Below, piece after piece: positions 1 through 11,951 of a DNA stretch of 64,000 nucleotides. The notes under the pieces are model-generated. The model did not search any database and was not told where the DNA came from. It saw nothing but the letters and a program-made list of their open reading frames with translations. Made by a program: the position numbers and the translations under genes. Origin of the DNA: Sphingomonas sp. 7/4-4 (lineage in GTDB: Bacteria > Pseudomonadota > Alphaproteobacteria > Sphingomonadales > Sphingomonadaceae); assembly GCF_027941955.1 (NCBI RefSeq), contig NZ_CP115960.1, forward strand, positions 2,356,001 through 2,420,000, given 5' to 3'. Every line of letters begins with the position of its first letter. The first letter of the stretch is position 1.

Positions 1-73
1 TTCCAAATCTCCGGTCCCCAGCCGATCGAGGCGCCGGCTGCCGGGACGGACGCTGAATTGGGGTGTCACAAAT

Positions 74-96
74 ATAGTTCAAGATTTCCGAACTAT
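74..96. promoter_or_regulatory. Candidate ArsR-type operator
   Basis: A perfect inverted repeat with 7-bp arms (ATAGTTC at 74-80, GAACTAT at 90-96) is separated by 9 bp. It overlaps the first base pairs of the following ArsR-family gene, whose ATG is at 95. Dyads of this form at their own promoters are typical binding sites of ArsR/SmtB repressors, so autoregulation is inferred. Confidence 0.6.
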
Positions 97-433
97 GGAA
101 ATGACGAAGAATTCCTATATCGGTGCGATGGACCGCCTCGTGCACCCCGACCTCAAGGATGTGAGCCTCGCCGCGGCGCTGCACGCGCTCGCCGATCCGC
201 TGCGGCTGGAGATCGTCGCGCGGCTCGTCCAATGCCCCTGCCTCAACGCGAGCACTTCCTGCGTCGAAGGCACTCCCAGGAGCACGATCTCCAACCACCT
301 GAACGTGCTCCGCGCCGCAGGCCTGGTGGAGACCTCGGCAGAGGGGCGCGAACGCATCAATCGCCTCCGCCGCGCCGATTTCGACGCACGCTTTCCCGGG
401 CTTCTCGACTCGATTCTCGCCAACAAGGCCTGA
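95..433 (+). CDS. ArsR-family winged-helix transcriptional regulator
   Basis: A 112-residue protein of the size and pattern of ArsR/SmtB repressors. The 'ALADPLRLEIVARL' segment (residues 31-44) is the family's first conserved helix, and 'STISNHLNVLRAAGLV' (about 63-78) is the recognition helix-turn-helix followed by the wing. Three cysteines (47, 49, 56) cluster just before the HTH and could be a metal or redox sensor, although this is not the classic CVC motif of helix 3. The ATG at 95 has no good Shine-Dalgarno and lies inside a palindromic candidate operator; ATG 101 or 128 in the same frame are alternatives. It precedes sdhB by 81 bp on the same strand, so control of the following genes is possible but not shown. 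The ligand is unknown. Confidence 0.85.
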   Translation: MEMTKNSYIGAMDRLVHPDLKDVSLAAALHALADPLRLEIVARLVQCPCLNASTSCVEGTPRSTISNHLNVLRAAGLVETSAEGRERINRLRRADFDARFPGLLDSILANKA

Positions 434-514
434 TCGCGGGAGCCTACGGGGTTGCACTCGCGAGGCGAAAGGCATAGCCGCGCTTGCGAAAACCGCGTGT
501 AAGGACCTTCAGGA

Positions 515-1297
515 ATGGCCGATTTCCGCCTGCCCAAGAACAGCCGCATCACAAAGGGCAAGGACCACAAGGCCGACGCGTCCGCCACGCGCGTCAAGAA
601 GTTCAAGATCTACCGTTACGATCCGGATTCGGGCGAGAACCCGCGCTACGATAATTTCGAAGTCGATCTCGACGCATGCGGCCCGATGGTCCTCGACGCG
701 CTGATCAAGATCAAGTCCGAGCAGGACAGCTCGCTGACCTTCCGCCGCTCGTGCCGCGAGGGCATCTGCGGGTCGTGCTCGATGAACATGGACGGCCGCA
801 ACGGCCTCGCCTGCACCACCGCGATCGAGGACATCAAGGGCGATATCCGCATCACGCCCTTGCCGCACATGGACGTGATCAAGGACCTCGTCCCCGATTT
901 CACCCATTTCTACGCGCAATATGCCTCGATCAAGCCGTGGCTGCAGACGGTCTCGACCACGCCCTCGGGCAAGGAGCGTCTCCAGAGCCCCGAGCAGCGC
1001 GACAAGCTCGACGGCCTGTACGAGTGCATCCTGTGCGCCTGCTGTTCGACTTCGTGCCCGAGCTATTGGTGGAATTCGGACAAGTTCCTCGGCCCGGCGA
1101 TCCTGCTCCAGGCCTATCGCTGGCTCGCCGACAGCCGCGACGAGATGACCGGCGAGCGGCTCGACGAGCTCGAGGATCCGTTCCGCCTCTATCGCTGCCA
1201 CACGATCATGAACTGCGCGAACGTGTGCCCCAAGGGCCTGAACCCGGCCAAGGCGATCGCCGAGATCAAGAAGATGGAAGCCGAGCGCGCCCTTTGA
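515..1297 (+). CDS. sdhB: Succinate dehydrogenase iron-sulfur subunit
   Basis: SdhB transfers electrons from the FAD of SdhA through three Fe-S clusters to quinone in complex II at the inner membrane. The 260-residue protein has all cluster ligands: Cys80, 85, 88 and 100 for the N-terminal [2Fe-2S] ferredoxin domain, then '[12 protein letters not shown]' (Cys171, 174, 177, 181) and '[14 protein letters not shown]' (Cys228, 234, 238) for the [4Fe-4S] and [3Fe-4S] clusters. The length is normal for the family. The catalytic and membrane subunits are not in the window and would lie to the left or elsewhere. The stop at 1295-1297 overlaps the start of the following thioesterase gene, so the two are probably translationally coupled. 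Confidence 0.97.
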   Translation: MADFRLPKNSRITKGKDHKADASATRVKKFKIYRYDPDSGENPRYDNFEVDLDACGPMVLDALIKIKSEQDSSLTFRRSCREGICGSCSMNMDGRNGLACTTAIEDIKGDIRITPLPHMDVIKDLVPDFTHFYAQYASIKPWLQTVSTTPSGKERLQSPEQRDKLDGLYECILCACCSTSCPSYWWNSDKFLGPAILLQAYRWLADSRDEMTGERLDELEDPFRLYRCHTIMNCANVCPKGLNPAKAIAEIKKMEAERAL

Positions 1298-1743
1298 GCG
1301 AGTTCGCCGAGACGCATTTCCGTTACGACGACGATCCCGATCTGCCGGGCTGGAAGCGCTGGCAGATCCTCGACCAGGGGCGCTTCAACAGCTTCATCGG
1401 CGCGCTTTCGGTCAAGCTCGACGGCAAGGTGGCGCGGGTGCGCACGACGTTCGCCCACCAGCATTCGAACCTGCGCGACCATATCCATGGCGGCGCGCTC
1501 GCCGGCTTCATCGACATGGCGCTGTTCGCCGCCGGGCGCAGCTTCGGCGTGCTGAGCGGCCCTGCATCGACGCTCGACATGTCGATCCAGTTCATCACCG
1601 GCGGCGCGATCGGCGTCCCCACCGAGGCGCATGTGGAATTGCTCCGCGAGACCGGCCGGCTGCTCTTCCTGCGCGGGGTGGTGGTGCAGGACGACGTGAT
1701 GGTCGCCAGCTTCCTCGGCACGATCCGGAAGCCGTCGCAGTGA
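1294..1743 (+). CDS. PaaI/YdiI-type hotdog-fold acyl-CoA thioesterase
   Basis: A 149-residue hotdog-fold protein of the PaaI family, which hydrolyses acyl- or aryl-CoA thioesters in the cytoplasm. The family signature is visible: '[26 protein letters not shown]' resembles the HG-G-(X)-D helix carrying the catalytic acidic residue, followed by the central strands '[14 protein letters not shown]'. I chose the TTG at 1294 as start because it overlaps the sdhB stop as TTGA and there is no ATG before conserved sequence begins. The 3' end likewise overlaps the GTG of zapE as GTGA. The three genes sdhB, thioesterase and zapE therefore look like one coupled unit. The substrate cannot be told from sequence. 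Confidence 0.85.
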   Translation: MSEFAETHFRYDDDPDLPGWKRWQILDQGRFNSFIGALSVKLDGKVARVRTTFAHQHSNLRDHIHGGALAGFIDMALFAAGRSFGVLSGPASTLDMSIQFITGGAIGVPTEAHVELLRETGRLLFLRGVVVQDDVMVASFLGTIRKPSQ

Positions 1744-2851
1744 GCAAGGTCCTCGCCCGCTATCGCGAACTCGTCGCCGCGGGCGAGCTTCGCGCCGATG
1801 CTGAACAAGCGGCCGCCGCCGAGCGGCTCGATCGGCTCGCGCAGGAACTCGAAGCGGTTCCCAAAAGGGCAGCATCCTCTGGCGCGCGCTGGGCCGGGCA
1901 CCGGAGCCACCGCGCGGCGTGTATCTGTGGGGCGGCGTGGGGCGCGGCAAATCGATGCTGATGGACCTGCTGTTCGACACCGTCGACATCCGCCGCAAGC
2001 GCCGCGTCCATTTCCACGAGTTCATGCTCGAAGTGCACGAACGCCTCAACGTCGAGCGCCAGAAGAACACGCAGGACCCGGTAGTGGCGGTCGCCGACGC
2101 ATTGGCCGAGGATATCCGTCTGCTCGCCTTTGACGAGATGGTGGTCAACAACCCCGCCGACGCGATGATCCTTTCGCGGCTGTTCACCGAGATGATGGGC
2201 CATGGCCTCACCATGGTCGCCACGTCGAACCGCGCGCCGAACGAACTCTACAAAGACGGGCTCAATCGCCAGCTCTTCCTGCCGTTCATCGCCCTGATCG
2301 GAGCGAAGATGGACGCGCTGACGCTCAACGGTCCGGTCGATTATCGGCTCGACCGCCTCGGCAGCATGGATACCTGGCTGGTTCCCAACGGGCCCGAGGC
2401 CACTGCCCAGCTCTCCGCCGCTTTCTTCCGCCTCACCGACTATCCGGTCGAGGATGCCGCGCGCGTGCCTTCCTGCGATCTGCCGGTGCAGGGCCGCCGC
2501 GAGATCCATGTGCCGCGCTGCGTGAAGGGCGTCGCGGTCTTCTCGTTCAAGCGGCTGTGCGGCGAAGCGCGCGGCGCGCCCGATTATCTCGCGATCGCGC
2601 ACCGCTTCCACACCGTCATCCTCGTCGGCATCCCGCGCCTCGGTCCCGAGAACCGCAACGAAGCGGCACGCTTCGTCACTTTGATCGACGCGCTCTACGA
2701 GAACCGAGTGAAGCTGCTCGCCGCCGCCGACGCGCAGCCAGACGATCTCTATATCGCCGGCGACGGCGCCTTCGAATTCGAGCGCACCGCCTCGCGGCTC
2801 CACGAAATGGCCTCCGACGAATATCTGGCCGAGGGCCATGGCGAGCATTAG
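1740..2851 (+). CDS. zapE: ZapE/AFG1-family ATPase (frame broken near 1867)
   Basis: An AFG1-like P-loop ATPase; in E. coli ZapE acts at the Z-ring late in division, and mitochondrial AFG1 supports respiratory-chain quality control. Walker A is 'GGVGRGKSMLMD', Walker B 'LLAFDEMVVNNPADAMIL', followed by the sensor region 'MVATSNRAPNELY'. The start is GTG 1740, overlapping the thioesterase stop. The reading frame breaks at 1863-1869 (AAAAGGG): upstream residues end '...LEAVPKR' and the continuation 'SILWRALGRAP' is one base out. Adding one G gives a 370-residue protein of normal length with Walker A intact, so the break is probably a sequence error. Location next to sdhB agrees with common alphaproteobacterial order. 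Confidence 0.88.
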
Positions 2852-2878
2852 AGTCGCGTCACGATAAGGGAGAGCAGG

Positions 2879-4718
2879 ATGAAGCTGTTGTCGCGCGCAT
2901 TGGCCTTGCTGGTGCTGTTTCTCGCTCCTCCCGCTTTCGCCCAGGTGACGCTCGCCGGCGCCGATATGCGTCCGTCGCAGAGCCTCGACGGCGCATGGCA
3001 TTGGTCGATCGATCCCTATCGCGACGGCAAGTCCGGTTTCCATGGTGGCGGGCCGGGATCGAGCAGCAATCGCTGGGCGGATATCGTCCAGGCCGATGTC
3101 GCCGCGCGCCAGCCGACCGCCTTGTTCGAATTCGACATGCAGCGCTCACCGGTCGCGCACCTTCCCGGCGCGTGGATCGGGCACGCGCCCGAGATGCGCT
3201 ATTATAACGGCCTCGTCTGGTACCAGCGCACCTTCGAGATGCCGGCGCTCGCCCCGGGCAAGCGCGCGTTCCTCCGCTTCGGCGCAGTCGATTATGCCGC
3301 CGACGTCCATCTGAACGGCAAGCCGGTCGGAACGCATCGCGGCGGCTTCACGCCCTTCGCCTTCGAAGTCACCGGGCTGCTCCGCGCGGGGAGCAACCAG
3401 GTCACCGTCGGCGTCGATTCCGAACGGCGCGACGCGGACGTGCCGCCCCCGGTCACCGACTGGGAGAATTATGGCGGGATCACCCGCTCGGTCCAGCTGA
3501 TCACCGTTCCGGAGACCTTCGTCGACGATGCCTGGATCCGGCTCGACGCCGGGGGCCGCATCAAGGCGAACCTGAAGCTCGATGGTCCGGGCGCAGGCAA
3601 TGCGCCGGTCCGCGTCCGCATCGCCGGCCTCGGCCTCACCCTCGAAGGCCGTACCGATGCCGAAGGCCGCTGGACCGGCACCGCGTCCGCGCCGCGCGGG
3701 CTGCGGCGCTGGTCGCCCGAAGCGCCGACGCTCTACGACGTCCAATTCGAGGCCGGCGCCGACACGCTGGTCGACCGAGTCGGGTTTCGCACCGTCGAAG
3801 TGCGCGGGAACGACCTCCTGCTCAACGGAAAGCCGGTCTTCCTGCGCGGCATTTCGATGCACGAGGAGGAACTCGGCAACAATCCGGTCCGCGCCATCAC
3901 GCCCGCCGCGGCGCGCGCTGCTCACCGAGATCAAGCAGGGCCTGAACGGCAATTTCGTCCGGCTTGCCCATTATCCGCACAGCGAAGTGATGACCCGCAT
4001 GGCCGACGAGCTCGGCCTGCTCGTGTGGAGCGAGATCCCGGTCTATTGGCGCGTCGACTGGGCGAACCCCGAGACGCTCGCTACCGCGCGAACCATGCTG
4101 CGCGAGAACATCCTGCGCGATCGCAACCGCGCCTCGATCATCCTGTGGAGCGTCGGCAACGAGACCCCGATCAACGATGCGCGCAACGCCTTCCTGCGCG
4201 CGCTGATCGGCGATGTCCGAACGCTCGATGACAGCCGGCTGGTGACCGCCGCATTGCTCAGCGGCCGCAAGGGCAATGTCAGCACGATCGACGACCCGCT
4301 CGCCGCCGATCTCGATATATTGGCGGTCAACACCTATAGCGGCTGGTACACGCCCGATGCGCTGGCCGATGTGCCGAACATCGAATGGCGCACGACCGTG
4401 GCCAAGCCGCTGATCTTCTCCGAATTCGGCGCCGACGCGCAGGCGGGCTATCACGATGCCGGCGCCCAGCCGCACAAGTTCAGCGAGGAATTCCAGGCCG
4501 AATATTATCGCCAGACGCTGGCGATGACCGCGAAGGTGCCGTTCGCCGTCGGACTGAGCCCGTGGCTGCTCAAGGATTTCCGCTCGCCGCGGCGCCAGCA
4601 CCCGGTTTTTCAGCAGGGCTGGAACCGCAAGGGCCTGATCTCGGAAACCGGCGCGCGCAAACAGGCGTTCCATGTGCTCGCGGAGGAATATCGCCGCCGC
4701 GCCGGGTCCGCACGCTGA
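2879..4718 (+). CDS. Exported glycoside hydrolase family 2 enzyme (frame broken near 3911-3920)
   Basis: A GH2 enzyme of the beta-galactosidase/beta-glucuronidase type, predicted to be exported by Sec: residues 1-22 form a signal peptide ending PAFA-Q. A jelly-roll sugar-binding domain follows ('YNGLVWYQRTFEMP', 'ADVHLNGKPVGTHRGGFTPF'), then an Ig-like domain and a TIM barrel with 'NGKPVFLRGISMHEE', the acid/base glutamate in 'WSVGNETP' and the nucleophile glutamate in 'IFSEFGAD'. The frame changes inside the GC-dinucleotide run at 3911-3918: one extra base or two missing bases restores 'AARALLTEIKQGLNGNF'. Corrected length is about 612 residues. A start at ATG 2879 has a good AGGAG-like site just upstream. 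Exact sugar specificity (glucuronide, galactoside, mannoside) cannot be assigned. Confidence 0.85.
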
Positions 4719-4879
4719 CCCGCGATGGCGCGTGACCGCGCTTATTGCAGTTGCGAATTAGTTGCAAAGATAATCCCTGATCCTTGCGAGACTCGGGTTG
4801 CGGCGGCTCTATTATGGGCCTAAGCCGCCCCCGTTTTCGCAGGCGCACGACTGCGTCCGCGGCTGCTCGAATACGCTGA

Positions 4880-6171
<1,292 letters not shown>

Positions 6172-6175
<4 letters not shown>

Positions 6176-7055
6176 GCATCCTCGTCGACAAGAACACCAA
6201 GGTCATCACCCAGGGCATGACCGGTGAAACCGGCAGCTTCCACACCAAGGCGGCGCTGGAATACGGCACGCAGATGGTCGGCGGCGTCACGCCGGGCAAG
6301 GGCGGCACCGAGCATCTCGGGCTCCCCGTGTACAACACCGTCGCCGAAGCCAAGGCGAAGACCGGCGCCACTGCGTCGGTGATCTACGTGCCGCCCCCTT
6401 CGCCGCGGATTCGATCCTCGAGGCGATCGACGCCGAAGTGCCGCTGATCGTAACAATCACTGAAGGCATCCCCGTGCTCGACATGGTCAAGGTCAAGCGC
6501 GCGCTGTCGGGCTCGAAGTCGCGGCTGATCGGCCCGAACTGCCCCGGCGTGCTCACGCCCGGCGAGTGCAAGATCGGTATCATGCCGGGCTCGATCTTCT
6601 CCAAGGGTTCGGTCGGCGTCGTCTCGCGCTCGGGCACGCTGACCTATGAGGCAGTGTTCCAGACCACCAACGCCGGGCTCGGCCAGACCACGGCGGTCGG
6701 CATCGGCGGCGATCCGGTCAACGGCACCAACTTCATCGACGTGCTCGAACTCTTCCTCGCCGACGAAGCGACCCAATCGATCATCATGATCGGCGAGATC
6801 GGCGGCGACGCCGAGGAGCAGGCCGCGCAGTTCCTGATCGACGAGGCCAAGCGCGGCCGCAAGAAGCCGATGGCCGGCTTCATCGCGGGCCGCACCGCGC
6901 CTCCGGGCCGCCGCATGGGCCATGCCGGTGCGATCGTCTCGGGCGGCAAGGGCGATGCCGAGAGCAAGATCGCGGCGATGGAAGCCGCGGGCATCCGCGT
7001 CGCGGCCAGCCCGTCGGAACTGGGATCGACCCTTGTGGAAGTGCTCAAGGGTTAA
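6172..7055 (+). CDS. sucD: Succinyl-CoA ligase alpha subunit (frame broken at 6394-6398)
   Basis: The alpha subunit of succinyl-CoA synthetase, which couples succinyl-CoA cleavage to nucleoside triphosphate formation. The CoA-binding Rossmann domain begins '[21 protein letters not shown]'; the phosphohistidine lies in '[16 protein letters not shown]', and '[17 protein letters not shown]' is the family hallmark. The frame breaks in the C5 run 6394-6398: restoring one C gives '[23 protein letters not shown]' and a 294-residue protein of standard length. The ATG at 6172 overlaps the stop of the preceding small ORF. The partner beta subunit gene sucC, which in many bacteria is directly upstream, is not in the window and must be encoded elsewhere. 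Confidence 0.95.
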
Positions 7056-7063
7056 CAACTAGA

Positions 7064-7146
7064 CCGTCATCCCGGCGAAAGCCGGGATCCAGGGCGGCGA
7101 AGGATTCGCGTGGGGCTCTGGACCCCGGCCTTCGCCGGGGTGACGA
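7064..7146. repeat. Dispersed intergenic palindrome (REP-like), sucD-sucA spacer
   Basis: The 103-bp spacer between sucD and sucA is almost filled by a composite palindrome. The left end reads CGTCATCCCGGCGAAAGCCG and the right end is its near reverse complement, ending CCTTCGCCGGGGTGACG; each half also holds its own small CCGGCGAAxGCCGG hairpin. Elements of this kind are scattered between genes in many Sphingomonadales and other alphaproteobacteria. It may form a hairpin in the operon transcript that modulates expression between sucD and sucA. Confidence 0.8.
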
Positions 7147-7158
7147 TTGAGGAATTGA

Positions 7159-10091
7159 ATGATGGGCTATGAGGGCCTCGACTTCGACGACATCGCCGGC
7201 GGCGTGAGCCCCGCCTTCGTCGAGACTTTGTACCGCCGCTACAAGAGCGATCCGGATTCGATCGAGCCGAGCTGGCGGCAATGGTTCGAGGGCCTCGAGA
7301 ACACGGCGCAGGGTCCGAGCTGGGCCAATCCGCGCTGGCCGCTCAGCGAGACCGATGCGCTCACCGCCGGTCTCGATCCAACCCAGATGGAACCGGCGCC
7401 CCAGCCGGCCAAGCCCGGGGCCGCGCCCAAGCCCGCCGCCGCGACACCGTCGCAGGACGACATCGTCAAGGCTGCCGGCGATTCGATCCGCGCGATGCTG
7501 CTGATCCGCACCTATCGCGTGCGCGGGCACCTCGCCGCGAATCTCGATCCCCTCGGCCTGTCGCGCCACGATCTGCCCGAGGATCTGCGCACCGAATATC
7601 ACGGCTTTCCCGACAGCGATCTCGATCGCCCGATCTATCTCGGCGGCGTGCTCGGGCTGCAGTTCGCCACGGTCCGCGAGATCATCGACATCCTGCGCGC
7701 CAATTACTGCGGCAATGTCGGCCTCGAATATATGCACATCGCCGATGTCGAGGAGCGCCGCTTCCTCCAGGACCGGATGGAGGGCAAGGACAAGGAAATC
7801 CAGTTCACTCCCGACGGCAAGAAGGCGATCCTCTCCAAGGTGATCGAAGCCGAGGAGTGGGAAAAGTTCCTCGGCCGCAAATATGTCGGCACCAAGCGCT
7901 TCGGCCTCGACGGCGGCGAAGCGATGATCCCCGCGCTCGAAGCAGTGATCAAATATGGCGGCGCCACCGGCATCCGCGAGATCGTCTATGGCATGGCGCA
8001 TCGCGGCCGGCTCAACGTTCTCGCCAACGTCATGGCGAAACCGTTCCGCGTGATCTTCCACGAATTCGGCGGCGGCTCGGCCAATCCCGACGACGTGGCC
8101 GGCTCGGGCGACGTGAAGTACCATCTCGGCACCAGCACCGATCGCGAATTCGACGGGATCAGCGTCCATATGTCGCTGGTCGCCAATCCCTCGCACCTCG
8201 AAGCGGTCGATCCCGTGGTCCTCGGCAAGGCCCGCGCGCTGCAGACGCTGCGCAGCGACCTCGCCGAGCACGAGCAGGTCCTCCCCGTCCTCATCCATGG
8301 CGACGCGGCGATGGCGGGCCAGGGCATCGTCTGGGAGTGCCTCGGCTTCTCCGGCATTCGCGGCTACAATACCGGCGGCTGCATCCACTTCGTCATCAAC
8401 AACCAGATCGGCTTCACCACGAGCCCGCAATTCGCGCGTTCCTCGCCGTACCCGTCGGATGTCGCCAAGGGCGTCCAGGCGCCGATCCTCCACGTCAACG
8501 GCGACGATCCCGAGGCGGTCACCTTCGCGTGCAAGGTCGCGATCGAGTTCCGCCAGAAGTTCAAGCGCGACGTCGTGATCGACATGTGGTGCTATCGCCG
8601 CTTCGGCCACAATGAAGGCGACGAACCGAGCTTCACCCAGCCCTTGATGTACAAGGCGATCCGCCAGCATCCGCCGGTCAGTCAGGTCTATGCCAAGCGC
8701 CTCGCCGCCGAGGGCGTGGTCGATCAGGGCTTCGTCGACGAGAAGATCCACCAGTTCACGACCTTGCTCGAAGGCGAGTTCGAAGCGGGCAAGTCGTATC
8801 TGCCCAACAAGGCGGACTGGTTCGCCGGCCGCTGGTCGGGCCTCGGTGCGCCTGCGGATGCCGAGACTGCGCGCCGCAGCGTCGATACCGGCATCGAGAA
8901 GAAGCTGTTCGACAGCCTCGGCCGCACGCTGACCGAGGTTCCCGAGGGCCTCGAGATCCACAAGACCCTCGCGCGCGTGCTAGACGCCAAGCGCAACATG
9001 TTCAAATCGGGCGAGAATTTCGACTGGGCGACCGGCGAGGCCCTGGCGTTCGGCTCGTTGCTCTCCGAAGGTTTCGGCGTCCGCCTCTCCGGGCAGGATT
9101 CGGGTCGCGGCACTTTCAGCCAGCGTCATGCGGTGTGGGTCGATCAGAATGACGAGCACAAATATGTGCCGCTTCAGACGATCCCGCACGGCAATTTCGA
9201 AGTGCTCGACAGCCCGCTCTCCGAATATGGCGTGCTCGGCTTCGAATACGGCTATGCCTCCGCCGATCCCAAGGCGTTGGTCCTGTGGGAGGCGCAGTTC
9301 GGCGACTTCGTCAACGGCGCGCAGATCATGATCGACCAGTTCATTGCGTCGGGCGAAGCCAAGTGGCTGCGCGCCAACGGCCTCGTGATGCTGCTGCCGC
9401 ACGGCTATGAAGGCCAGGGCCCCGAGCACAGCTCGGCCCGCCCCGAGCGCTTCCTCCAGCTCTGCGCGCAGGACAATATGCAGGTGGTCAACATCACCAC
9501 CCCGGCGAACTATTTCCACCTGCTGCGCCGCCAGATGCACCGCAACTTCCGCAAGCCGCTGGTGCAGATGACGCCGAAGTCGCTGCTCCGCCACAAGCTG
9601 GCAGTGTCGAAGACCGAGGACTTCCTCGGCGATACGCACTTCAAGCGCATCCTCTCGGATCCCTCGGCGCCGGCGGACACGGAGGTGAAGCGCCTCGTGC
9701 TCTGCACCGGCAAGGTCGCCTATGACCTGATCGAGGCGCGCGACGCGGCGGGCGACAAGAACACCGCGATCGTCCGCATCGAGCAGCTCTACCCTTCCCG
9801 GGCGAGCCGCTCACGGCTCGCCTCAGGAAGATGGCGAATGTCGAGGAAGTGATCTGGGCGCAGGAAGAGCCGAAGAACAACGGCTATTGGTCCTTCGTCG
9901 AGCCGTTCATCGAGCAGTGCCTGGCCGAAGCCGGCGTCAAGCCGCAGCGCCCGCGTTATGCCGGCCGCGCCGCGGCGGCATCGCCGGCCACGGGCCTGAT
10001 GAAGCGTCACACCGCCGAGCAAGGCGCGCTCGTCGCCGAAGCGCTCGGCCATAATGTCCGCGAAGAAATCCGCCGTACCCGGAAGGCATGA
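7159..10091 (+). CDS. sucA: 2-oxoglutarate dehydrogenase E1 component (frame broken at 9792-9794)
   Basis: The thiamine-diphosphate-dependent E1 subunit decarboxylates 2-oxoglutarate and transfers the succinyl group to the lipoyl domain of SucB. The N-terminal E2-binding arm '[27 protein letters not shown]', the ThDP-pocket motifs '[18 protein letters not shown]' and '[13 protein letters not shown]', and the C-terminal '[23 protein letters not shown]' are all present. Near the 3' end the frame breaks in CCC 9792-9794; adding one C restores '[18 protein letters not shown]' and the C-terminal '[17 protein letters not shown]', giving 977 residues, normal for OdhA/SucA. ATG 7159 and 7162 are both possible starts. 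It is followed closely by sucB. Confidence 0.97.
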
Positions 10092-10092
10092 T

Positions 10093-11322
<1,230 letters not shown>

Positions 11323-11330
11323 GATAGCGG

Positions 11331-11915
11331 ATGGGCATGGTGTTCGCGCTTCGTCGGGCGACTGACGAACAAATCGATGCGCTGCTGGCGCGACCCCTGC
11401 TCATCGAAGATTTTCTCTACAATGAGCCCCGCGTGGCCGCAGTGGCGAAGACCGGGTTGATGGAAAAACTGATATCCACCTTCGGGTTCGCGTCCCAAAA
11501 CTCGACGATAAGCGGCGAGCGTGAGGAAGGCGACGAGATCGATCTCGATAAGGCGTGGCACGGATTGCATTTCGCCCTCACCGGCTCGGGTTGGGCGACC
11601 GGTGCACCGCTAAGTTTTCTGGTCGAGGAATGGCCCGAGATCGGCGATGTCGATGTGGGATATGGTCCGGCGAAAGCTATCCGCGCTGTTAATGTGGCTC
11701 GTTTCAACGATGCGCTGGCCGGCTTTACCGCCATGGACCTGCGTGCAGGGTATCACCCCCAGGCAATGCTGGAGCAGGAACTCTATCTCGCAGATTTTTT
11801 CGCCGAGAATCCCGAGGAAGGCATTGAATATATCGAGCACTGGCTAACCGAGCTTCGGACATTCATTGCTGGATGTGTCGCTCGAAATGCGGGTGTCGTT
11901 TCCTATATTTGCTGA
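11331..11915 (+). CDS. DUF1877 (YfbM-like) family protein
   Basis: A 194-residue protein that begins 'MGMVFALRRATDEQIDALLARPLLIEDFLY' and contains 'LDKAWHGLHFALTG', the recognisable core of the DUF1877/YfbM family; later helices include 'AGYHPQAMLEQELYLADFF' and 'EYIEHWLTELRTFIAGC'. No biochemical function is established for the family. It sits 8 bp after sucB and 36 bp before lpdA, splitting two genes normally adjacent in this pathway, and its base composition is visibly less GC-rich than theirs. That suggests later insertion into the operon rather than a role in the 2-oxoglutarate dehydrogenase complex, though cotranscription is likely. Confidence 0.8.
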   Translation: MGMVFALRRATDEQIDALLARPLLIEDFLYNEPRVAAVAKTGLMEKLISTFGFASQNSTISGEREEGDEIDLDKAWHGLHFALTGSGWATGAPLSFLVEEWPEIGDVDVGYGPAKAIRAVNVARFNDALAGFTAMDLRAGYHPQAMLEQELYLADFFAENPEEGIEYIEHWLTELRTFIAGCVARNAGVVSYIC

Positions 11916-11951
11916 AAAGCGGCGGTACGCCGCGTGAAGAGAGACCAGAAA

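Noticed and set aside
1760..3043. A 427-codon minus-strand open frame opposite zapE
   Set aside because: The + strand encodes Walker A/B motifs of ZapE over the same bases; the antisense product resembles no family.
2879..4718. GH2 enzyme as a pseudogene
   Set aside because: A single frame break in a GC-dinucleotide run with both catalytic glutamates and all domains intact, in a window full of similar indels, argues for a functional gene.
7045..8961. A 638-codon minus-strand open frame opposite sucA
   Set aside because: Antisense to a clear, conserved gene; composition (Asp/Ala/Arg-rich) is typical of high-GC antisense frames.
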